From Pleurodeles waltl (lineage: Eukaryota; Chordata; Amphibia; Caudata; Salamandridae), in the NCBI RefSeq assembly GCF_031143425.1, contig NC_090448.1, positions 329,976,177 to 330,040,176 of the forward strand: 64,000 nucleotides of DNA, read 5' to 3'. Positions within the stretch are counted from its first letter, which is position 1. The number at the start of each line of letters is the position of its first letter. The position numbers were made by a program, and so were the translations under genes. Shown one piece after another: positions 55,401-64,000 of the stretch. The notes beneath the pieces were generated by a model that was not told the DNA's origin, ran no database searches, and saw nothing but the letters and a program-made list of their open reading frames with translations.

Positions 55401-56678
55401 AATGAAGATGGCAGGTCACTTTTGTTGTTAAAATCATTCTCTCTCTCACCAACCCAACAGTAGCACTTTAGAAAAAGCTAGGGGCAGGCATGCCTTTGGT
55501 ATTTAAGGCTTCCCAGGATTGCTTCAGAGGGATGCACTTAGCTGATATGACAGATGAACTTAAACTAAGGACTTTGAGGCATCAATTTTTAAAGGACGCA
55601 CCTACTAACAAGGTTAACGTGCAAGGTATGTTAAAATATATATTTAATATATCTACTGAACAATTCAGGCTGCATGGTTTTTGTTGTGGGAGATAAATCA
55701 AATAATGACCATCTTTCCCTTGAGTTTAGTCTGATGCGAAGTAGTGAGATGGTTTTTAAAGGTATTACTCCTATAGTTAGCACTGATACTGAAGAGGGTA
55801 GAGTAGAGACCATCTGGAATAAGAATGCTGCATGCAAAATGTTGCACTTCTGGGCTTCTTTGAATGTACCTCAGTATATATGCACCTCTATTCTGATTAT
55901 GAAATGTCATTGTACAATTGCTTTTGTTGTAGAATAAAATTATCAAGCAAGATGGATGAAAGAGGAACACAAATTTAAGAAATTCAAAGGCTGCCCTGTG
56001 ACTTGTTGTGAAGCACCTAAAGAAAGTCTGTTTACTATTGCAGATTTAGAGATCCGAGAAATCATACTAAATTAGCAATCGCACTACAGTGAAAATCTAT
56101 ATATTTTTTTAATTTTTAAACATGAGAACAAGTAATAGATTATACATTTTTTGACAGAAATATCTTATGCCGAAGGAGAGGCTGGATCTGTCTGGATGCT
56201 TTTATTCGAAGAAACATGAGAGGTTTATTTTTATAGAATGTTAATTTCTTAGTCTTGGACAGCTTTATGGAGTGCAAGAATAGAGTGTGAAGTTGTTGTT
56301 ATGTGGCAGTGATTCTTCCTCCAGTACATAGTTACGTACCTGGCACTGACTGAATTTATATTGTTTTGTCTTTAGGAAGGAACTCGGTGTGGGTCAATAA
56401 GTGAGCCTTTTTCATCAAAGTTGAAAACAGGACTGATTCCTCATTCAACTGATTGAGATTAATCAGTCGCAAAAAGATATCTAGGATGCTGCTGATGTAT
56501 GTAGGATCATGAGTGGATCAATCGGGTATCTAGCTGAATGTTACAGGAAGTTTCCCTCTGACATGTGTGGTGTATCAAGGTTTTTCTTGAGATTTGGTTT
56601 TCAGAAATGACTAGACAATGAGTAAATGGCAATTTTGGTGCCTCCTGCAATAATTTGCAGTTTATGTTAGTTGACAGA
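52411..56678. other. APEH intron, mostly unassigned repeat-like DNA
   Basis: No gene is recognised. AATAAAGTAC at about 54639 followed by a TTAA/T-rich run, and a possible ACA end near 54943, suggest a solo LTR, but no start or target duplication was found. An 87-residue frame at 55674-55937 (VVGDKSNNDHLSLEFSLM) faintly recalls the end of a LINE endonuclease (S-D-H-x-P-L-type motif); too weak to call. Confidence 0.35.
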
Positions 56679-57521
56679 CTAACACTCCAGCAAAAAGTTG
56701 AAAATGGCTATGGAATCAGGATTGCGTAGGCAATTCCGGGTCGCATGCCGCAACAGCTTTGATCGTTGAGTACCACATAACTTCCATTGGAAAGTACATG
56801 AAACACTGGACGAATCAAGGGGACGGGAGTACCCTTCAGAAAACAGGCCAAATTTGCGACCCCCGCATTGCAAAGACCGTGAAGACACCTGTTTGCATAT
56901 CATAGAATGACGAACAGCAGTCTCACATTCGCTTCCGCTAAGAAAGACCTCCCTTTCACTGTTCTGACATCTATAGTCAAAGGGCAACTCCCACTCTTCC
57001 TTAATAAAGCTATCTCCTAGTTGCTCATATCATCCCACTGCAAGATGTTTCAGGCAGCTCGAGAAACGAAAGGTCGAAATCTGTAAATTAATAATGCAGT
57101 GTAAGAGCCAGATAGTTGAAGGACTCTCTGCTACCGTGAAGGGCAACTTATCTAATTTCTGTACTTGAAGCAGGGTGAAACTAGCCTCCCTTTTAGCCAT
57201 TGTCTCTTGTTCCCTGGAAAAATTAAAAGCAGTGAAGAATTCACTCCCATTAATATATTTCCATGGAATGTGGCCATTTTTCAGTGTCTGCAACGTCCAA
57301 CCTACCTGCATGATGGAACGTAGCTGTGTTTGCCCATGATATAACCGGGACAAGTCAGTCTGAGTGATATCAATAGCAGACAACACTATATTTGATAGTG
57401 AATAAATCCTGTTGGACAGTGTATTCATGCCATTGTCGACAACAGCGAATGTTTTTTCCAAATATTCTTTATCCAGTTGTCTTAAACGCGCAGCAGCCTC
57501 AATCTGGGAAAGTTTCCAAAT
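56679..57521 (-). pseudogene. env, transmembrane-subunit part
   Basis: This continues the env frame after a TAA at 57522-57524. It has a heptad-like region (EAAARLRQLDKEYLEKTF, NRIYSLSNIVLSAIDITQTD), then MQVGWTLQTLKNGHIPWKYI. After a TGA at 57030-57032 it reads LPFDYRCQNSEREVFLSG with several cysteines to a stop at 56679. All of this is one frame apart from the nonsense codons. The C-terminal membrane anchor expected of a foamy-type transmembrane subunit is not found before the stop, so env is truncated at this end. Confidence 0.7.
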
Positions 57522-58390
57522 TTAATTGTACATAGCATATAAAAACCTTTTTGAGCGCTGTTTTCTAGGACCCAGCAGAAAATCCTGCAAGTCTATACTG
57601 TCAGAAAGAGTGTTCAGGTGTTTCTTAACTGCTGTTAACGTGTTCGTTTGCACCCATTGCTGGCACAGCTTAACCACACTGTATGTTGTAACTATACCTG
57701 TATGTTGACCCGATATAAAGCGAGGGTCTGGCCTGTTAATTGAAAAAACCCCTGAAGAGTTCAAGAAACGCCTTTGAAACTCATTAGTGTCGGTGGGCCA
57801 TACCAACCACCCGCCGGGACTGGAAAGTGAAGAATTATAGGTACCATCCTTAACCACTGCATCTAGCCTGTCCTCTGTAACATTAAGAAAGTGTTGCCAA
57901 TCTTTAAATTTTGCCGGAGTAGGGATACTGGGCGTGTTCAGATCTTTAATTTTTGCTAACCCCAGACAGGATGTCTGCTCAATAGTGTAATTTAAGAAAA
58001 TAATTTGCACAGGAATCAGGCATGCTCAAAACAAAGCCTCCCTACCCTGTATCTGCCAATCTTGTGTTCCCCATACACTTTTCAAGTCAATAGTGATCTT
58101 CCAATATTCATAACCCTCAATCGAGAGCCGGGAAACAAAGGGATCTGAATAAATCAGTTTTGTATCTGTTAGCAAAATCTTCCTAATTTGTGCCGGAGGT
58201 ATTTTAAAATAATACGACTCTGCTTTTCTTGTATCATGCCCAGAAAGGTATGTAAATTTATTGCTATAATGCTTTGGACTCCCCACCTGTGGTGTAGAAC
58301 AGTGTTCCCACTGTGTGTAGTTCAAGAGAGGCCTATATCTAGTGGCACAGTGTAGGTAGTGATGTCCCCAATTGTTATAGCAGAACATTT
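57522..58390 (-). pseudogene. env, surface-subunit part with furin-type site
   Basis: This frame follows a frameshift near 58390. It is rich in Asn, Tyr, Trp and Cys (YNNWGHHYLHCATRYRPLLN, then KITIDLKSVWGTQDWQIQG), crosses a TGA at 58026-58028 and continues with QIIFLNYTIEQTSCLGLAKI and several N-x-S/T sites. It ends in LLGPRKQRSKRFLYAMYN: a basic RxKR furin-type cleavage motif followed by a hydrophobic segment, as at the surface/transmembrane boundary of foamy Env. The host protease furin would cut here in a live virus. Here two stops and a frameshift prevent expression. Confidence 0.75.
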
Positions 58391-59178
58391 CCCCATAATT
58401 CATTGTATATATCATATACATCATCACTTTCAAAAGCGGAATAGTCCTTCATTTCAGTTAGCATGGAATCAACTGTTTGGACATCCCAATCATCAGAGAC
58501 AACATTAGGTGTAATAACATCAGTCATTGAAATTTTGAACACGTATGGTATTTGAATAATCTCTGTAGGCCCGTATATATCGAATGGAACTTTGTCCCAC
58601 ACAATCCCATCAGTAATTGGTATTGCTGTAATATTTACAGGGGACAAATCTTTTCGGACCTTATGAGAAGAATGATGTGGTGTTAAAATTTCATCAACAT
58701 GCTCCACTGAGGAGCGATCAGGAATATAGTGACCATTTATGAGCAAAAAGAAAACAGTCACAAAACCAATCCATAAAAATAATGCAATAAATGTCAAACA
58801 GAACCACAGGTAGGTCCATGGGTAGTTCAGATAGTTCTTTTTAAGCCATCGATACAGCTTACTACTTTTTGAAATATTGTCAATCACTGTAGAGGATGAA
58901 TCAGAAGAAAAATCGTCAATGTCAATAAAATAGCCAGAGGTGGTCTCTGCAAACACAAGAGCCGGCGTATTCTGATCCACCGCACGTGGAGGCTCTTGAT
59001 AGACAACGTCATTAGTCGTGGAAGTGTTCGTGTAAAATACTGCCAAATCTTGAAGCGGGGTAGCCACTGAAGATGTGAATGGAACCAACAAAAGTTCATT
59101 TTCCACCCTCCCCATGGTCGAGGAAGTGTCTGGAACAGCAGTTGACATAGCTGCATAGTCAGTAGTAGTGATGTTCAT
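58375..59178 (-). pseudogene. env leader with signal-anchor segment
   Basis: ATG at 59178 opens 267 residues. The first 110 are polar and acidic (GYFIDIDDFSSDSSS near 81-95), followed by RWLKKNYLNYPWTYLWFCLT and a hydrophobic run at about residues 121-147 ending FFLLINGHYIP. A long cytoplasmic leader with an internal, uncleaved anchor is the foamy virus Env layout. A basic stretch (SSHKVRKDL) follows in the ectodomain and may be the leader cleavage region. I do not see the W-x-x-W motif near the N-terminus that foamy leaders use to contact Gag. The frame runs to a stop at 58375, beyond the frameshift. Confidence 0.75.
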
Positions 59179-59248
59179 CCTACTATGTAGATGGATGTCC
59201 TGTTGGGTAGTGAGAGGGGATCAGGAACCACCCAAGGGACCTCCTGGT

Positions 59249-60204
59249 CTACTGTGAAGGATCGGCCACATGGTGTAATTTGATGTCATCAATGGAGATG
59301 AATCTGTTCGTCTTAGAACCAGATAGTGGTGGTAAGATGACAGTCCTGGTGCCTTTTATTCCCAAGACTGGCACCGGTGCTCTGTATGATGGACTGAACT
59401 CCTTCTTCACAGCGATCTTCTCACAAACCAGATCCCCAACTGTAGGAATCCAGCCAGTCGAAGTTTTCGCCAATTCCCTTATTCCTAAAGTGGCAGCATT
59501 TGTAGATTATTTATCATCACGAAATTGTTGAAGCTCCTGTAAAACAGTGAGACATTCTTTTATGTCAAATGGTGTTTCTGCTGCCACCATACCAGGGGGC
59601 ATCAAGATCTGGGACATACATAGGTATCCCAAAGAGAACCTCATATGGAGAGCGTCCCCTCAAGGACCTTCTTGGCAGATTATTCAGTGCTCTCTGGACC
59701 CCATATAGGTGGTGTAACCAACTGCGGCCTGAACCTGATACTCGAGCCGTTAAGGACTGCTTTAGATCACGATTCCTCCTCTCCACAACCGAATTTCCCT
59801 CGGGATGGTATGGTGAGGAGTAATGGAGTTCAACACCCATCGTCCCCATGGTGTCCCTGAATGCCTTAGAGGCAAATGCAGGGCCCTGGTCCGAATGGAA
59901 TGCTGCAACCGCATATGTACCGATAAAGATCAGCAAATCTTTTATAACAGTCCGGGCATCAGCCGACCGCTGTGGCCATACCCACAGGAATCTAGAACAG
60001 GAATCCACAGCCACTAGAATGTATTTGTATGCACCATCAGGCTGTAAGGGACCACAATGGTCGAGGTACACACAACGAAGTGGCTTGTCAGACACAAAGA
60101 GGGATGTCTGCGGAGGGCGTTTGATATTAGAGCCCTTTAATCTGCTGGCAAATGTCACAGCAAAGGACATACTGCTTAGCTCGTCTGCATAGACCAGGCC
60201 ACCA
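59249..60204 (-). pseudogene. integrase of foamy-like provirus
   Basis: The zinc-domain end has LCCDIC (60160-60180). The core (60170-59565) has VYLDHCGPL (first Asp), FHSDQGPAF (second Asp) and YHPEGNSVVERRNRDLKQSL (Glu), so the catalytic triad is intact. A C-terminal beta-barrel piece lies at 59473-59249 (GDLVCEKIAVKKEFSPSYRA, then FISIDDIKLHHV). Frameshifts occur near 60165 and 59570 and a TAA near 59505. The first zinc-binding His seems lost (AANEGVASAH upstream). Pol ends about 70 bp before the env ATG. Confidence 0.88.
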
Positions 60205-61610
60205 CTACCTTTGCTGTAGAATTGTTATCGTGGCCTGTATACCAGCATGTGCAGAAGCGACACCCTCATTTGCTGCTATACTCCGCTCTAATCTTTGGTC
60301 TTCATTGGGGATTACTCGATCTCCAACCCCAGGAATCGTCGTATAAGCAACATTCTGTGCACTGATATGGTAAGTATAGTTTGTAGGGTATCCTTTCAGA
60401 AGGGGCTTGCCTGCAGCCGAAGCTTTAACGGCAATCAGTATTTCATTATCCAATCTCGTCCGAGAACGAGTCACTGCAGCCACAGAAGCTGTAGCTACTG
60501 ATGCTTTGGCTGCTTCATCAGCCAATGTATTACCGGCAACGTGTATTCCTACACGTTGGTGTCCTAACGTATGAACTACGTGGACACACGGTAGCTTATC
60601 CTTAAGATCAGCCACCCTCCCCCACAACGTTTTGTGTTTAATGGTGTTCCCCTTTGAATCTCTAAACCCGTTCAGTATCCAATGATTGAGATATTCATTG
60701 TGTGACTGGACACAGTAATATGAGTCACAGACTATCAAAGTCTGGCTTCCTGTGTCAGTATGTTCGAGCGCTAGAATAAGAGCTTTAAGCTCAGCGAACT
60801 GTGCCGTGCAGTCCCCTAAGGTCTGCGTGTAGGTATTGTGAGGGTGGAAAATTCCATCTTCCATCACTCCGCACACGGCTGCGCAAGCTGCCGAGTATTG
60901 ATGTTTAGTACCTACAGCTGGTTGTGCTGATCCGTCAGTATATATGATAGTATTGTAACTGTCTAGTGGCAAAATATTTAGAGGAGCAGGGTACTCTTGT
61001 TCATACTGGAGAAATTCTTGTGTTTTAAGTCTTGGATCGAATATATAATCAACATCAGTGGCGGTCAGAGACGTTGCCCATTGAATCCAACGTGGATGTA
61101 ATGCCTTAGCGTTCGGAACGCTTGCTTTAGTGACAGCCTCTAAGGCCGGCACCGGGGAGACAACAATAATGCCTTTCCCCTGGGCAAGTGGCCTCTGTTT
61201 TATGACGGCCATCTGAACTGCTGTCAGAATCTTTTCTGTAGGTGCAAAACGTTGTTCAGCATTTGAATATAAATGTGATTTATATGCTATCGGTATCGTG
61301 TCATCCTCATTAAAGATGACATAAGTAAATCCAAGGGCACCAGCAATTATTCTGATGACCAAATTTGTTTTATTGTCACATGTGTGTAAGTGTTTAGCTT
61401 CTAGCATGTCCTGTTGCATGTCCCTAAGGATGTGTGTGTGTTCAATCGTCCAGCGTCTGCTAGAAAAATTGGGCTGAACAAAGTCATAAAGTGGCTTGAT
61501 GCGTTCTGCATAATCTAGAATATATGTTCTGCCAAAATTGAAGAAACCCAGTAATGACTGCAGTTTCTTAAGTGTATTTGGAGTCTGTAGTTGAGCACAC
61601 TTCTCTAGAA
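60205..61610 (-). pseudogene. RT thumb/connection and RNase H of foamy-like provirus
   Basis: The first part (to 61420) has LQSLLGFFNFGRTYILDYAE, typical of the RT thumb. A 404-residue frame (61419-60205) follows, with YTDGSAQP (Asp), GDCTAQFAELKALILALEHT (Glu), IVCDSYYCVQS (Asp), HTLGHQRVGIHVAGN (His) and TLADEAAK (Asp). This is a complete RNase H active site with the C-helix/basic loop region. A TAG at 60205-60207 ends it, at a place where an aromatic residue precedes WWP in related proteins. The frame is shifted relative to the PR-RT ORF by an indel near 61612. Confidence 0.88.
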
Positions 61611-62720
61611 AGTGCGGGCCAGGCTCTTCCCCTCATTTGATAGCTCATATCCCAGGAATAAAACACTAAGAAAGGCTATCTTGCTTTTCTTAAAATTTAA
61701 TTTATAACCGAGGCCTGCAAACCCCAAAATGATCCGATCGACCCTCGCAAGATGAATGTCGAGGACGTCGTCCGTGAGATATATGTCATCCACATAGGAC
61801 AATGCCTCGGAATCAATATCATGTAATATTGATGTTATACGGGCTGAAAACAGGCCTGGGCTATTTTTATAGCCTTGAGGTAAACGACAAAAGCGTTTCT
61901 GAGAGCCAAATGAAAATGCACTTAGGTCCCTACTTTCATGTGCTAAATTCTGGCAGAAAAAGCCATTAGATATATCTAATGTAGTTTTATATTTTTTACG
62001 CACTATATTGTTTATCAGTGCTGTGCTGCGTGAATTTTGTATAGCATACGTCCGTGTATGACTATTTAAGCGTCTATAATCAACTACTATTCTATATGAA
62101 TGATCTGGCTTTGCAACTGGGAATAATGGATTATTCATTGCAGACGTACAGGGCTCAATTACTCCCTGGCACTCAAGTTGTGAAAGGATCTCCTTTACTG
62201 GAGCTTCCGCTTCATGTTTAACAGGGTATTGTGGCTGCGGTTGGGGTGTAGACCTAACGGGAATAACATGACAAGGAGACTCCTTGTCCCAACCTACATG
62301 ATTGCGGTACAGTGCAGGTGCCTGCGCTAAAGCCCATTCAGCAGCATAGGCTCCTTTTGCTGCTTCCGGAATAAGATTGGAGAAAGAAGGCAAAATGACA
62401 TCTATCCCTTGAGGGAGCGTGCGGACGTGTTCAGGTGGCCAATCTCTCTCGGCCAATAGTATAACACTAATAAGTTCATCCCAAAATATTACACTAATAG
62501 TGCGCTTCACGTCTCCCTCTATCTGAATTTTTAAATCATAAACCCTATCGGGGGAAAGAACGCGGCCATCCGCTGTTTCAACCGTGATGTAATCGCTAGT
62601 TGCTGTCGCATCCAGATGATCTTTCAGACTCTGGCGACATATCGTGACCTCTGCCGCGCTGTCTAACAGAGTCACTGCCCACCTCTTGTTCCTCAACAGC
62701 GTTCTCAATATTGCTGGCAT
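61605..62720 (-). pseudogene. protease and RT of foamy-like pol, starting at its own ATG
   Basis: The frame starts MPAILRTLLRNKRWAVTLLD and reaches LLDSAAEVTI, a retropepsin active site with DSA in place of the usual DSG/DTG. After a linker come QPQYPVKHEAEAPVKEILSQ, MNNPLFPVAKPDHSYRIVVD (RT fingers), TTLDISNGFF (motif A), CRLPQGYKNSPGLFSARI (motif B), SYVDDIYLTDD (motif C) and FLGYELSNEGK. Foamy Pol is made from its own mRNA and not as a Gag-Pol fusion. Here an in-frame TGA lies four codons upstream of the ATG, which fits that. The ORF ends at a frameshift near 61612. Confidence 0.9.
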
Positions 62721-63540
62721 TTTTAACTGTCAGGGCTGCCACCTTCTTTTTAAACTGTGGCTTTTGTTGAGTAGTCTTTTCTTCTTTTTTAATGGTAGAC
62801 TGTGGTGAGTTTTCTTTTCTTTCACGTATTCTGGACGTCAATCCTGACGGCCCCCTCTCTGAATCAGTATATCTGTCAGGAGTTTTAATGTTCTCCCTAT
62901 TTCTGGGATTATATCTCCTTTCGGAGTTCTCCGGGTGTGGAGAATCAGCTCTCTTATTTCTTCTTTCTTTGAAATCTTTTTGTTTGTCCCAGCGCTTCTT
63001 AGAGCCCTCTTGTGCCCGCTTCGTACCCTCCTTATGGGCGGTACTTTGTAACTCCAATTTTTTAGGTTTGGCTCCCAAACTATCCCGTCCTATACTAGTA
63101 TAGGTATCTGAAATTATTTTCGGTAGCTGTCTCTCCTGTTCCTGATTTGGAGTTTCCCGGAGACACTGGCAAATTGCCAGTGCTACTGCTTCCCCTTTAA
63201 TATTACTCAGTATTATTGAGGATACGGCGTCAAAGTTACGCATTAATTTCATCGCCAGATCCAGGGCTGGTGCAGCCCCATGCTCATTTTGTATTTGTTT
63301 TAACACTTCCGGTAAATTGGCAAGTGTCGGGGTACCATGTGTGGTAGTATATATGGCAGCGAAGACTGTACCCCATGTGGCACAGTCATCCACCGAGGGA
63401 ACCATCCCAAAAGGCAAGCACGTAGTGAGCAATCTATGTTTTTCCTGTGGTCCCGTATGGGGAAACACAGCTTCCAGCTGATTCGTTTTCTGGGCAATCC
63501 AGAACGGTATTTTTTCCCGTTCCGTGGGCACTTTACCCAT
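62596..63540 (-). pseudogene. gag, capsid to C-terminal part, of foamy-like provirus
   Basis: 315 codons: capsid-like sequence (LLTTCLPFGMVPSVDDCATW, AALDL-type helices, FDAVSSIILSNIKGEAVALA), followed by about 150 residues rich in Lys, Arg, Glu, Ser and Pro (RWDKQKDFKERRNKRADSPH, YNPRNRENIKTPDRYTDSER). There is no Cys-His zinc knuckle. Foamy Gag also lacks these and uses basic (GR-rich) C-terminal boxes; this tail is basic, although Gly-poor. Its 3' end overlaps pol by 125 bp. A shift near 63540 separates it from upstream gag. Confidence 0.75.
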
Positions 63541-64000
63541 AATAGTATGCAGTTTGTGGATTAATCCCAGTAGTCAATTGATAACCACCAGCTACTGGCG
63601 GTGCTGGATGCGCTGGTGTTGTGTTCAATGTTAGCATTACGAACTGAACCAATCGTCTATATAATGCCACTAATTCATTATATAAAACTCGTAAATCTGC
63701 TATCGGCATATTCTGTATGCCTGTGGCGAACATAGGCCAGGTAGGTCCATCATTACTTAAGGGACCTAACCTCACTCTTCGTAGTACATGTGGTAGGGCG
63801 CCTTCGAACCAGTTCTGATGCTCCTGGTAAGTGAGCGAAATTTCATGATACTGGTATGCTTGGTACCGTAAAGGTACGTTTGCAACTTCATATGTGTGGA
63901 ATGTTTTTGTTCCTTGGTCAACCTCAGGAAAGGTGACCCAACAGTAAAATGTTTCTGTTTGGTATGCTTCCGTAGCTTCTATTATCAGAGTAACATCCCC
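63533..64000 (-). pseudogene. gag, N-terminal/middle part, runs off the window
   Basis: An open minus-strand frame runs from base 64000 to a TAA at 63533. It includes FYCWVTFPEVDQGTKTFHTY, NWFEGALPHVLRRVRLGPLS and VALYRRLVQFVMLTLN and ends PQTAYYYG. It is in a different frame from the next gag piece, overlapping by a few bases at ATGGGTAA. The simplest reading is one gag with an indel at about 63540. The gag start and 5' LTR are beyond 64000. Confidence 0.65.

Larger units (their letters stand above)
56679..64000 (-). mobile_element. foamy-virus-like (spuma-related) endogenous retrovirus, partial
   Basis: The minus-strand order is gag (from the window end to 62596), pol (62720-59249) and env (59178-56679), antisense to APEH. 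Pol has the foamy order protease-RT-RNase H-integrase with its own ATG. RT motifs (LDISNGFF, LPQGYKNSP, YVDDIY) and the RNase H are closest in style to spumaretroviruses. Env has a long leader with an internal membrane anchor and a furin-type RSKR site. LTRs, primer site and the gag start are outside the window; the env 3' end and 3' LTR are missing. Stops and frameshifts interrupt all three genes. Confidence 0.85.

Noticed and set aside
55490..55937. LINE endonuclease fragment
   Set aside because: Only a short VVGDKSNNDHLSLEFSL-like motif; without flanking domains it is too weak.
1..64000. CRISPR arrays, bacterial operons, rRNA or tRNA genes
   Set aside because: No regularly spaced short repeats with unique spacers, no ribosome-binding-site/operon structure, no complete tRNA or rRNA fold; the tRNA-Ser match at 3704-3721 is a retroviral primer site.

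Overview
The window is eukaryotic nuclear DNA from a vertebrate with a very repeat-rich genome, most likely a salamander or newt. The host signal is four exons of one conserved gene on the + strand, APEH (acylaminoacyl-peptidase), at 29769-29898, 46296-46422, 48101-48191 and 52335-52410. Splice sites and phases agree throughout, and the intron between the first two is 16.4 kb. The urodele assignment is an inference from intron size and repeat types; the APEH call rests on the translated exons. Nearly everything else is transposable-element DNA in various states of decay.

Layout. 1-7350: a decayed class III (ERV-L-like) endogenous retrovirus on the + strand (gag tail, protease, RT start, RNase H, integrase, dUTPase after integrase, env-like remnant). 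A minus-strand, internally deleted relative interrupts it (about 1750-4715), with its own LTR, a tRNA-Ser-type primer binding site, and gag fused to scraps of RNase H, integrase and dUTPase. 7644-9916 and 10643-12398: two related solo LTRs with 5-bp target duplications. 13111-21254: an 8.1-kb PIF/Harbinger DNA transposon with TIRs and a TCT duplication, a broken transposase and two Myb/SANT-like genes. 21399-28240: a 6.8-kb piggyBac-like non-autonomous element flanked by TTAA and filled with tandem repeats, including four 1.05-kb units in an A-B-A-B pattern.

After the first APEH exon, 32931-39655 is a nearly full-length but dead L1 on the + strand, next to a minus-strand L1 (39657-42600). Each L1 carries an insertion made almost wholly of consecutive hairpins (38920-39501 and 40935-41640). 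An LTR-like element follows at about 42654-45185, and a second, older copy of the piggyBac-type repeat at 49040-50620.

56679-64000 (running off the window): an antisense foamy-virus-like (spuma-related) endogenous retrovirus in the APEH intron after 52410. It has a gag without Cys-His boxes, a pol with its own ATG in the +1 frame, and an env with a long leader and a furin-type site. It carries several stops and frameshifts and cannot be functional as it stands, although the catalytic residues of RT, RNase H and integrase are all still readable.

No bacterial-type operons, CRISPR arrays, rRNA or tRNA genes are supported.
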